A DNA stretch of 12,273 bases from Betaproteobacteria bacterium (GTDB lineage Bacteria; Pseudomonadota; Gammaproteobacteria; Burkholderiales; SG8-41): contig JANXSE010000072.1 of the NCBI GenBank assembly GCA_025356695.1, positions 1 to 12,273 of the forward strand. The letters are read 5' to 3'. Below, in pieces: positions 6,532-12,273 of this stretch. Below the pieces are notes generated by a model. The model did not search any database. It worked only from the letters and a program-made list of their open reading frames with translations, and had not been told where the DNA came from. The first letter of the stretch is position 1. Each line of letters starts with the position of its first letter. The translations under genes and the position numbers were made by a program.

Positions 6532-8277
6532 CTATTTCTTTTTTGCGCTTTGTGGATTGAGACTCGTGATGCGGCCGCTTTCAGTGCCGGCGGTTTCGTC
6601 GATCACGGCATTGATCAGCGTCGGTTTCTTCGAACGAATCGCCTCTTCCATCGCTTTGCGCAATTCGGCCGGTGTCGTCGCGTGCACGCCGACGCCGCCG
6701 AAGGCTTCAATCAATTTGTCGTAGCGCGCGCCCTTGACGAACACGGTGGGCGCCACGTCGGCGCCGCCGGTCGGATTGACGTCGGTACCGCGATAGACGC
6801 CGTTGTTGTTGAAAATCACAATGCAGACCGGCAGGTTGTAACGGCAGATAGTCTCGACTTCCATGCCGGAGAAACCGAAGGCGCTGTCGCCCTCGATCGC
6901 AATCACCGGCTGCTTGCTGACCACGGCGGCGGCAACCGCAAAGCCCATGCCGATGCCCATCACGCCCCAGGTGCCAACGTCAAGGCGCTTCCTCGGCTTG
7001 TACATGTCGACGATGCTGCGCGTGAAATCGAGCGCGTTCGCACCTTCGTTGACCAGCATGGCGTCCGGATTGGCCTTGACGATGTCGCGCACCACGTTCA
7101 ACGCGCTGTGATAATTCATCGGCACTGGATCTTTCGCCAGCGTCTCGGCCATCTTGGCAAGATTCTTGTTCTTGCGCTCGGCGATAGCTGAGATCCATTC
7201 CGCCGGCGGCTTCGCCCAATTTGAACCGATACCCGTGAGCAACGCTGACACGCAGGAGCCAATGTCGCCGACCAGCGGCGCATCGATGCGCACATTGCTG
7301 TCCGCCTCCTGCGGCGAAATATCGATCTGGATGTACTTCTGACCGCCCCAGTCCTTGTGGCCCTTGCCGCCCCAGGTCTTGCCTTTGCCGTGCGACAGCA
7401 GCCAGTTCAAACGCGCACCGATGATCATCACCACGTCGGCGCCGGGCAGTACGAACGAACGCGCCGCGGCAGCAGACTGCTCGTGCGTGTCGGGCAGCAG
7501 ACCCTTGGCCATCGACATCGGCAGATAAGGAATGCCGGTCTTTTCGATCAACGCGCGGATGTCTGCGTCAGCTTGCGCATAAGCAGCACCTTTGCCCAAA
7601 AGAATCAGCGGACGCTTGGCGCTCTTCAACAAATCAAGCGCGCGCTGCACGGCGTCCTGCGCCGGTATCTGGCGCGGCGCCGGATCGACCACCTTGATCA
7701 AGCTGTTCCTGCCGGCGACTGCATCCATGCCCTGCGCGAACAACTTGGCCGGCAGGTCGAGGTAAACACCACCCGGGCGACCGGAAACAGCGGCACGAAT
7801 CGCGCGCGCGACACCGACACCGATGTCCTCGGCGTTGAGCACGCGAAAGGCGGCCTTGCACAGCGGCTTGGCAATCGCCAGCTGATCCATTTCCTCGTAA
7901 TCGCCCTGCTGCAAATCGACGATCTCGCGCTCGCTCGAGCCGCTGATGAGGATCATTGGAAAGCAGTTGGTAGTGGCATTGGTCAGTGCGGTGAGTCCGT
8001 TCAGGAAGCCGGGCGCCGACACCGTCAGGCAGATACCGGGCTTTTGCGTCATGAAGCCGGCGATGGCGGCGGCGTTGCCGGCGTTTTGCTCGTGGCGGAA
8101 GGAAATTACACGCAGGCCTTCGGCCTGCGCCTTGCGCGTCAGGTCGGTGATCGGGATGCCGGGCAGACCGTAGATGGTGTCGATGCCGTTGAGTTTGAGG
8201 GCATCGATGAGCAGGTGAAAGCCGTCGGTCATCTCCTGCGAGGCCGAGACGTCCTTGTTTTCAGTAACCGTATCCAT
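6532..8277 (-). CDS. oxc: Oxalyl-CoA decarboxylase (thiamine diphosphate enzyme)
   Basis: Decarboxylates oxalyl-CoA to formyl-CoA and CO2, the energy-relevant step of oxalate breakdown. At 581 residues it is near the 568 of O. formigenes Oxc and very similar by eye. It shows the [12 protein letters not shown] opening (17-28), the ThDP-activating Glu63 in RHEQ, the [20 protein letters not shown] run (113-132, with Tyr127/Glu128), [16 protein letters not shown] (163-178) and GKGAAYAQ (228-235). The ThDP/Mg motif GDSAFGFS (463-470) through NNNGVY (490-495), and ESGRI (566-570), complete the set. An extra segment of about six residues lies near 303-313 relative to O. formigenes. The N-domain, middle and C-domain layout of the POX/ALS family is intact. 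The ATG at 8277 has a good AGGAG. It is the first gene of the oxalate operon, 104 bases before frc, and probably activated by the divergent Crp/Fnr regulator. Confidence 0.96.
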   Translation of the reverse strand: MDTVTENKDVSASQEMTDGFHLLIDALKLNGIDTIYGLPGIPITDLTRKAQAEGLRVISFRHEQNAGNAAAIAGFMTQKPGICLTVSAPGFLNGLTALTNATTNCFPMILISGSSEREIVDLQQGDYEEMDQLAIAKPLCKAAFRVLNAEDIGVGVARAIRAAVSGRPGGVYLDLPAKLFAQGMDAVAGRNSLIKVVDPAPRQIPAQDAVQRALDLLKSAKRPLILLGKGAAYAQADADIRALIEKTGIPYLPMSMAKGLLPDTHEQSAAAARSFVLPGADVVMIIGARLNWLLSHGKGKTWGGKGHKDWGGQKYIQIDISPQEADSNVRIDAPLVGDIGSCVSALLTGIGSNWAKPPAEWISAIAERKNKNLAKMAETLAKDPVPMNYHSALNVVRDIVKANPDAMLVNEGANALDFTRSIVDMYKPRKRLDVGTWGVMGIGMGFAVAAAVVSKQPVIAIEGDSAFGFSGMEVETICRYNLPVCIVIFNNNGVYRGTDVNPTGGADVAPTVFVKGARYDKLIEAFGGVGVHATTPAELRKAMEEAIRSKKPTLINAVIDETAGTESGRITSLNPQSAKKK

Positions 8278-8303
8278 CGAAATCTCCTAATGAGAGAAGT
8301 TTT

Positions 8304-8321
8304 TCATTCCGCCCGGAATGA
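8304..8321. promoter_or_regulatory. 18-base inverted repeat in the oxc leader (possible operator)
   Basis: TCATTCCG-CC-CGGAATGA is a perfect 8-base inverted repeat with a 2-base spacer. It lies between the predicted oxc transcription start (about 8335) and its ATG (8277). The position downstream of the start suggests a repressor operator or a leader hairpin. A plus-strand T run follows (8325-8330), but no plus-strand gene precedes it, so a terminator role makes little sense. Confidence 0.55.
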
Positions 8322-8341
8322 TGCTTTTTTGAAGGGCTTTA

Positions 8342-8347
8342 AATATA
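8342..8347 (-). promoter_or_regulatory. Predicted -10 element of the oxc promoter
   Basis: TATATT on the minus strand matches the -10 consensus at five of six positions and places the transcription start near 8335. No good -35 hexamer lies 16-18 bases upstream; instead the FNR/CRP-like box is there, as in activator-dependent class II promoters. Confidence 0.55.
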
Positions 8348-8369
8348 TGCAGTGTGCGCCCCGACAGCC

Positions 8370-8383
8370 TTGACCACGGTCAA
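8370..8383. promoter_or_regulatory. FNR/CRP-like box between oxc and the Crp/Fnr regulator gene
   Basis: TTGACC-AC-GGTCAA (plus strand) is a perfect-arm palindrome matching the FNR-type layout TTGAT-N4-ATCAA with C/G at the fifth position. Its centre (8376.5) lies about 41.5 bases upstream of the predicted oxc start, the classic activating position. It lies about 34.5 bases upstream of the predicted start of the regulator gene, a position that would block or modulate that promoter. The adjacent regulator carries the matching E--SR recognition helix. Confidence 0.75.
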
Positions 8384-8398
8384 TAAACCCCGTTTTGG

Positions 8399-8404
8399 TA
8401 TACT
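8399..8404 (+). promoter_or_regulatory. Predicted -10 element of the Crp/Fnr regulator gene
   Basis: TATACT on the plus strand would start transcription near 8411, about 50 bases before the ATG. No convincing -35 is seen at the right spacing, because that position is occupied by the right half of the FNR/CRP-like box. Confidence 0.45.
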
Positions 8405-8461
8405 CAAACCGCCGCAATCTTTCGTCGCCACAACGCTTTACGCAAGGCACGATCTGGTCCG

Positions 8462-9079
8462 ATGACTGCCCTCGCCAAACATTCCGAAGCCAAATTCATT
8501 CGCCTGCAGCTGCGCCAGAATCTGGTGCTGAAGTCGATGACTGCCGCGCAATGGTCCGAGCTCGAACCATTGCTCGACATTACCGATTACGCCAAGGGCG
8601 CGCCGCTCGAAAACCAGGGCGACGAGTCGATGCAGCAATATTTCATACTCGACGGCATACTCAAGCGCGTCGTCTCCAGTCCGTCGGGCAAGGAAATGAT
8701 CCTGCGCTTTGGCGCCGAAACCGAAATCGATACCAGCTACGCTGCGTGGCGCCTGAAAACACCGATGCCGTACTCGATCCGCGCGGTGACGCGCGCGCGC
8801 ACGGCGCGCCTCGCCCTCGAGGACTGGGTGGCATTTCTCAATCGCCATCCGTCGATCAAGAACCAGTTTGAATTTGCCGTCATGAAACTCATGAGCGAAG
8901 TCATGGCACATACCATCACACTGCACTTGCTCGACGCGCCGGGCCGCGTTGCACGCTTCATGCGCAAACACGCTGCGCTGATCGAGCGCGTGCCGAAAAA
9001 AGAGCTCGCGTCCTACCTCAATCTGTCGCCGGAAACGCTGTCGCGGCTCAAACGCCGCGGCAAGATCAATCTCGACTGA
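8462..9079 (+). CDS. Crp/Fnr-family transcriptional regulator, cysteine-free, probable oxalate operon regulator
   Basis: DNA-binding regulator of 205 residues. The N-terminal cyclic-nucleotide-binding-like beta-barrel spans about 18-122 (GAPLENQGD and YFILDGILKRV are typical) and a dimerisation helix about 131-155. The C-terminal helix-turn-helix lies at about 178-200, with recognition helix SPETLSRL: Glu191, Ser194 and Arg195 match the E--SR of FNR that reads TTGA half-sites. There is no cysteine anywhere, so it cannot hold an FNR-type iron-sulfur cluster, and the N-terminal Cys extension is absent. The chain ends six residues after the RRG, so the usual wing is shortened. The ligand is unknown. 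The ATG at 8462 lacks a clear Shine-Dalgarno, but no upstream in-frame start exists. It is divergent from oxc across 184 bases and convergent with tctA. Confidence 0.92.
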   Translation: MTALAKHSEAKFIRLQLRQNLVLKSMTAAQWSELEPLLDITDYAKGAPLENQGDESMQQYFILDGILKRVVSSPSGKEMILRFGAETEIDTSYAAWRLKTPMPYSIRAVTRARTARLALEDWVAFLNRHPSIKNQFEFAVMKLMSEVMAHTITLHLLDAPGRVARFMRKHAALIERVPKKELASYLNLSPETLSRLKRRGKINLD

Positions 9080-9102
9080 AGCGCCGCATCTGCCAGCCAG
9101 CT

Positions 9103-9121
9103 GCCGCCTAGGAACGGCGGC
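9103..9121. other. Stem-loop at the convergent regulator/tctA junction
   Basis: GCCGCC (9103-9108) pairs with GGCGGC (9116-9121) around loop TAGGAAC, overlapping the tctA stop codon. The two converging genes are only 28 bases apart. No U-tract is present for either strand, so any termination here would be weak or factor-dependent. Confidence 0.4.
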
Positions 9122-10604
9122 TGCCCAGCGCAAGCAATTTCGAAATCAGCGGCCAGAACAGCAGCATCAGCGACAGGCCCATGATGGTGCCGACCAGACC
9201 GTTCGCAAAGAACACGTCCATGCTGCCCTGCGAAATCAGCATCGACTGCCGGAACGAATCTTCGGCGCGGTCCCCGAGCACGAGGGCCAACACCATAGGC
9301 GCCATCGGATAGTCGAGCTTCTTGAATACATAGCCCATAACGCCGAACATCATCATGAACCAGATGTCGAGCATGGCATTGTGCACGGTGAATGCGCCGA
9401 TCGCGCAAATCACCACGATGATGGGCGCGATGATCGAAAACGGAATGCGCAGGATTGCCGCGAACAGCGGCACACAGGTCAGCACGATAATCAGACCGGC
9501 GAGATTGCCCAGATACATGCTGGCAATCAACCCCCAGACGAAATCTTTTTTCTCGACGAACAGCAACGGTCCCGGCTGCAGCCCCCAGATCAGCAAGCCG
9601 CCGAGCAGCACCGCGGCCGTCGGTGACCCGGGAATGCCCAGCGCCAGCATCGGCAGCAGCGCCGAAGTGCCGGCCGCATGCGCCGCCGTTTCCGGCGCCA
9701 CCACACCTTCCAACTGACCCGTACCGAATTTGTTGCCTTGCGGCGACATGCGTTTGGCCACGCCATAGCTCATGAATGATGCCGGCGTCGCGCCGCCCGG
9801 CGTAATGCCCATCCAGCAGCCAATCACGCAGCTTCTGAGCGAAGTCACCCAGTAGCGCGGTAGCTTGCGCCAGGTTTCCACCACCACCTTGAAATTGATC
9901 TTGGCGTTGTTGCCCGAGAACGACAGGCCTTCCTCCATCGACAGCAGAATTTCGCCGATGCCAAAGAGGCCGATCACCGCCACCAGAAAATCAAAACCGC
10001 GCAGCAGTTCGTGCCAGCCGAAAATCAAACGCAACTGGCCGGTCACCGTGTCCATGCCGACAGCGGCCAGCGCGAAGCCGAGCATCATCGCCGCCAGTGT
10101 TTTGAACGCCTGCCCCTTGCCCATGCCGATGAAACTGCAAAAGGTCAGGAAGTAGACCGAGAAAAATTCCGGCGGGCCGAACTTGAGCGCGAATTTGGCG
10201 ACCAGCGGCGCGAGAAAGGTGATCATCACCACCGCGACGAAGGCGCCGACAAAAGACGAGGTGAAGGCCGCGGTCAGCGCCTCACCGGCGCGCCCCTGCT
10301 GCGCCATCGGATAACCGTCAAAAGTAGTGGCCACCGACCACGGTTCGCCCGGAATATTGAACAGCACACTGGTAATCGCGCCACCGAACAACGCGCCCCA
10401 GTAAATGCACGACAGCATGATGATCGCCGATGTCGGCTGCATGGTGAACGTCAGCGGCAGCAGAATGGCAATGCCGTTGGCGCCGCCAAGACCGGGCAAC
10501 ACGCCGATGATGATGCCGAGCGTAATGCCGACGAACATCAGCACCAGGTTCAATGGTGTGAGCGCAACGGCAAAACCATGCATTAACGCGTTGATTTCTT
10601 CCAA
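9108..10604 (-). CDS. tctA: Tripartite tricarboxylate transporter large permease subunit (TctA family)
   Basis: Inner-membrane permease of 498 residues, the family's usual length, with about 11-12 hydrophobic segments. The duplicated family motifs are visible: GVLPGLGGANGIAILLP (34-50) in the first half, GITPGGATPASFMSYG (266-281) in the second, then APETAAHAAG (303-312) and LGIPGSPTAAVLLGG (322-336). It works with TctB and the periplasmic TctC to import organic acids using the ion gradient. The start is TTG at 10604, preceded by GAGGA with 6 bases of spacing. The first ATG (codon 8) has no ribosome-binding site and would trim the conserved N-terminus, so TTG is preferred. It starts 23 bases after tctB as the last gene of the operon. 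The substrate is unknown; proximity to oxc/frc hints at oxalate or a similar diacid. Confidence 0.95.
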   Translation of the reverse strand: MEEINALMHGFAVALTPLNLVLMFVGITLGIIIGVLPGLGGANGIAILLPLTFTMQPTSAIIMLSCIYWGALFGGAITSVLFNIPGEPWSVATTFDGYPMAQQGRAGEALTAAFTSSFVGAFVAVVMITFLAPLVAKFALKFGPPEFFSVYFLTFCSFIGMGKGQAFKTLAAMMLGFALAAVGMDTVTGQLRLIFGWHELLRGFDFLVAVIGLFGIGEILLSMEEGLSFSGNNAKINFKVVVETWRKLPRYWVTSLRSCVIGCWMGITPGGATPASFMSYGVAKRMSPQGNKFGTGQLEGVVAPETAAHAAGTSALLPMLALGIPGSPTAAVLLGGLLIWGLQPGPLLFVEKKDFVWGLIASMYLGNLAGLIIVLTCVPLFAAILRIPFSIIAPIIVVICAIGAFTVHNAMLDIWFMMMFGVMGYVFKKLDYPMAPMVLALVLGDRAEDSFRQSMLISQGSMDVFFANGLVGTIMGLSLMLLFWPLISKLLALGSRRS

Positions 10605-10627
10605 GCCGTTTCCTCGCGTCCGCTGCG

Positions 10628-11146
10628 TCAGTAACCGAAAATCGCCAGCGGGTTATACAAACCGCCCTTGAACAATGGCACCTGAAACCAGACTTCAAAC
10701 AGCATGAATACCGCGACGCTGGTTGCAACACCCAGCGTCACCGATTTCAACCATGAATAGTTGCCCAGCCACACCATGAATCCGGTGATATATACCGCTG
10801 AGGCCAGATACATGCCGAACCACTGTATCGCTACCACGTAGACAAGTGCCGGCCCCAGTACCGAGAAGACCAGTTTCAGTTGTCCGCGCTCGACAAATGC
10901 GCCGCGGCCGTTGGGCGTCATGCCTCGCAGCGCCTGCCACAGGATCACGCCGCCGGAAATGGCAATGATCATGCCGACATAAAACGGAAAATATCCCGAC
11001 TGCGGGCCATCGTCGCCCCAGCGCGCGCCAAGCCGCGCGCTGTCCCACGCAACGATCAAACCAAACAAAAGAAGCAATGCCGCCACCACGATTTCCATCG
11101 TGCGGTTGAGCACTGCAGGACTGTTGTCCGAGCGGTTTTTCGACAT
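10628..11146 (-). CDS. tctB: Tripartite tricarboxylate transporter small permease subunit (TctB family)
   Basis: Inner-membrane protein of 172 residues, typical of TctB, with four hydrophobic segments (about 17-34, 53-72, 90-108 and 110-150, the last probably two helices). The family's PxxGYFPFYVG-like signature appears as GPQSGYFPFYVG (47-58), and the C-terminal FEVWFQVPLFKGG is also typical. The start is the ATG at 11146. The same frame stays open further upstream, but that part is an out-of-frame reading of tctC and is Arg-rich nonsense. No Shine-Dalgarno is visible before the ATG, and a strong hairpin ends 11 bases upstream, so expression is probably low or structure-controlled. It lies between tctC (59 bases) and tctA (23 bases). 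Confidence 0.92.
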   Translation of the reverse strand: MSKNRSDNSPAVLNRTMEIVVAALLLLFGLIVAWDSARLGARWGDDGPQSGYFPFYVGMIIAISGGVILWQALRGMTPNGRGAFVERGQLKLVFSVLGPALVYVVAIQWFGMYLASAVYITGFMVWLGNYSWLKSVTLGVATSVAVFMLFEVWFQVPLFKGGLYNPLAIFGY

Positions 11147-11157
11147 TGAAATGAACC

Positions 11158-11190
11158 GTGCAGCGGAACGGAACAAACGTTCCGCCGCAC
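11158..11190. other. Strong stem-loop between tctC and tctB
   Basis: GTGC-A-GCGGAACG (11158-11170) pairs with CGTTCCGC-C-GCAC (11178-11190): 12 base pairs with a single A/C mismatch and a 7-base loop. It lies in the 59-base gap just before tctB. There is no U-tract, so it is not a standard terminator. A 3'-protecting hairpin for tctC mRNA and/or a block on tctB translation, as is known between binding-protein and permease genes in other transport operons, is the likely role (inference). Confidence 0.65.
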
Positions 11191-11205
11191 ATACACCTTT
11201 GCAGA

Positions 11206-12222
11206 TTACGGTTTGGCGAGGAAGCCGGCGTCTTTCATCAGGTCGCGGTGCAGGGCTTCGTTCTTCTCGACCCACGCCATGTATTCCTTGCCGCTCATGG
11301 TGGTCTGGTTGAACGCGCCGTCCTCCATGAATTTTTTCCAGTCCGGCGTTTCGCGTACCTTCTTCATCAGATCGACGTAAAACGCGACCTGTTCCGGCGT
11401 CACGCCGCCGGGCATGAAGATGCCACGCAACATCACGTAATCGGTCGGCACACCCGCCTCGCTGCAGGTCGGGATGTCGTTCCACGACATTTTTTCAGTG
11501 ACCTTGTTTTTGTACGGCATGCGCGTGTCGTCAAACACGCACAGCGGCCGCAGCGCGCCGGCGCGCCATTGTGCAACCGCCTCAATCGGGTTGTTTACCG
11601 TCGAATCGATATGCTTGCCGACCAGTTGCACGGCGACATCGCCGCCGCCTTTGAACGGCAGATAGGTGAACTTGATACCCGTCGCCTTTTCAAGACCGAC
11701 CGTGATGATCTGGTCTTCCTGGCGCGAACCGGTGCCGCCCATTTTCATCTTGTTCGGGCCGGCTTTTTTTACCGCCTCGACGTATTCTTTGGCAGATTGG
11801 TAGGGCGACTCGGCATTCACCCACAGCACGAACTGGTCAAGCGCCAGCATCGACACCGGCGTCATGTCACGCCAGTTGAACGGCACACCGGTAGCCAGTG
11901 GCGTCGTAAAAAGATTCGACAGCGTAATGACGATTTTATGCGGGTCGCCCTTGGCTTCCTTCATCGCCAGAAAGCCTTCGGCGCCTGCGCCGCCCGATTT
12001 ATTGACGGGCACCAGCGACTGCTTCATCAGATTGTGCTTGGCAACGATGCCCTGGATCAGCCGCGCCATCTGGTCGGCGCCGCCGCCGGTACCGGCCGGT
12101 ATAACGAACTCAACCGGTTTGGTCGGCTCCCACGCCGCCGCAAGTCCAACGGCGGGAACAGCCAATCCGGCAATACCCGCAGCCAACGTAAACACCACAC
12201 GCGAACATGTTTTGAGTTTCAT
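11206..12222 (-). CDS. tctC: Bug-family periplasmic solute-binding protein (TctC)
   Basis: Periplasmic substrate-binding component of 338 residues. A Sec signal peptide (about 1-29: Lys-rich start, hydrophobic core, cleavage probably within GLAAA-W) precedes the two-lobed Bug fold. Family landmarks are PVEFVIPAGTGGGADQMAR (36-54, the first ligand loop), LPFKGGGDVAVQLVGKHID (188-206) and GVTPEQV (273-279). Two cysteines in the mature chain (Cys228, Cys253) could form a disulfide, uncommon enough to note. The start ATG at 12222 has a very strong GAGGAGGAG 6 bases upstream. It heads the tctC-tctB-tctA operon; the promoter is partly or wholly beyond the right edge. Bug proteins bind diverse carboxylates, so the ligand cannot be read from the sequence. 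The neighbouring oxalate genes make a small dicarboxylate plausible. Confidence 0.94.
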   Translation of the reverse strand: MKLKTCSRVVFTLAAGIAGLAVPAVGLAAAWEPTKPVEFVIPAGTGGGADQMARLIQGIVAKHNLMKQSLVPVNKSGGAGAEGFLAMKEAKGDPHKIVITLSNLFTTPLATGVPFNWRDMTPVSMLALDQFVLWVNAESPYQSAKEYVEAVKKAGPNKMKMGGTGSRQEDQIITVGLEKATGIKFTYLPFKGGGDVAVQLVGKHIDSTVNNPIEAVAQWRAGALRPLCVFDDTRMPYKNKVTEKMSWNDIPTCSEAGVPTDYVMLRGIFMPGGVTPEQVAFYVDLMKKVRETPDWKKFMEDGAFNQTTMSGKEYMAWVEKNEALHRDLMKDAGFLAKP

Positions 12223-12228
12223 TTGGTA

Positions 12229-12237
12229 CTCCTCCTC
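12229..12237 (-). promoter_or_regulatory. Strong ribosome-binding site of tctC
   Basis: GAGGAGGAG on the minus strand, 6 bases before the ATG, is a near-ideal anti-SD match. It fixes the start and contrasts with the missing site before tctB. Confidence 0.85.
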
Positions 12238-12255
12238 AACTGCGTAAACTCCCTG

Positions 12256-12273
12256 AACCGCTGTTCCGCGGTT
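12256..12273. promoter_or_regulatory. Inverted repeat upstream of tctC, at the window edge
   Basis: AACCGC (12256-12261) and GCGGTT (12268-12273) are perfect arms around TGTTCC, about 34 bases before the tctC start. It may extend past the window. It could be a leader hairpin or a regulator site; this cannot be decided here. Confidence 0.35.

Noticed and set aside
8304..8331. Inverted repeat followed by T6 as a plus-strand terminator
   Set aside because: No plus-strand gene precedes it and its position fits an operator or leader of oxc better.
7357..8373. 338-codon plus-strand ORF opposite oxc
   Set aside because: It is antisense to Oxc with its ThDP motifs intact, and it runs through the oxc promoter region.
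8342..8388. TTGACC (minus strand) as the -35 of the oxc promoter
   Set aside because: Spacing to TATATT is about 30 bases, too long for sigma-70; the hexamer is better explained as one arm of the FNR/CRP-like palindrome.
8438..9133. 231-codon minus-strand ORF opposite the Crp/Fnr gene
   Set aside because: It is antisense to a regulator with a clear sensor barrel and HTH, is Arg-rich, and has no motif.
11147..11485. Upstream extension of the tctB frame
   Set aside because: The extra 113 codons are an out-of-frame reading of tctC; real TctB similarity and the hydrophobic pattern begin at the ATG at 11146.

Overview
The window looks like chromosomal DNA of a betaproteobacterium, probably Burkholderiales or a near relative. 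The reasons are moderately GC-rich coding sequence, a Bug-type (TctC) solute-binding protein with its TctA/TctB permease, and a CHASE2-type Ser/Thr kinase grouped with PP2C and FHA genes. The genus cannot be named from the sequence alone. No rRNA, tRNA, CRISPR array, insertion sequence or attachment site was seen.

Region 1 (1-4026, minus strand) is a Ser/Thr phosphosignalling operon read right to left: a membrane CHASE2-TPR-kinase (1362-3911), a soluble PP2C phosphatase (528-1358) and an FHA-domain protein cut by the window edge (1-506). The kinase, its opposing phosphatase and a phosphothreonine reader are thus co-transcribed. The kinase start is ambiguous (TTG start, or an ATG separated from it by a one-base slip in an A run). 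TVIL/TMVL motifs outside the kinase and FHA domains could be phosphothreonine docking sites.

Region 2 (4164-8383, minus strand) is an oxalate catabolism operon: oxalyl-CoA decarboxylase (oxc, 6532-8277), formyl-CoA:oxalate CoA-transferase (frc, 5162-6427) and a formyltransferase/formyl-THF-hydrolase-like protein (4220-5152), closed by a clear intrinsic terminator. Frc charges oxalate with CoA from formyl-CoA, and Oxc decarboxylates oxalyl-CoA back to formyl-CoA. The third gene is the least expected member and may handle the formyl group through folate.

Region 3 (8278-9079) is the control region plus a divergent Crp/Fnr-family regulator without cysteines (8462-9079, plus strand). The divergent intergenic region holds a perfect-arm FNR/CRP-like box, TTGACC-AC-GGTCAA. 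Its centre falls about 41.5 bases upstream of the predicted oxc transcription start and near the -35 region of the regulator's own predicted promoter. A second, 18-base inverted repeat lies in the oxc leader.

Region 4 (9108-12273, minus strand) is a tripartite tricarboxylate transporter operon, tctC-tctB-tctA, convergent with the regulator. TctC has a strong ribosome-binding site. TctB has none visible and lies behind a strong hairpin, which would favour excess binding protein over permease. Because the operon adjoins the oxalate genes and no OxlT-type transporter is present in the window, this system is a candidate oxalate (or related dicarboxylate) importer. That is inference from position only.
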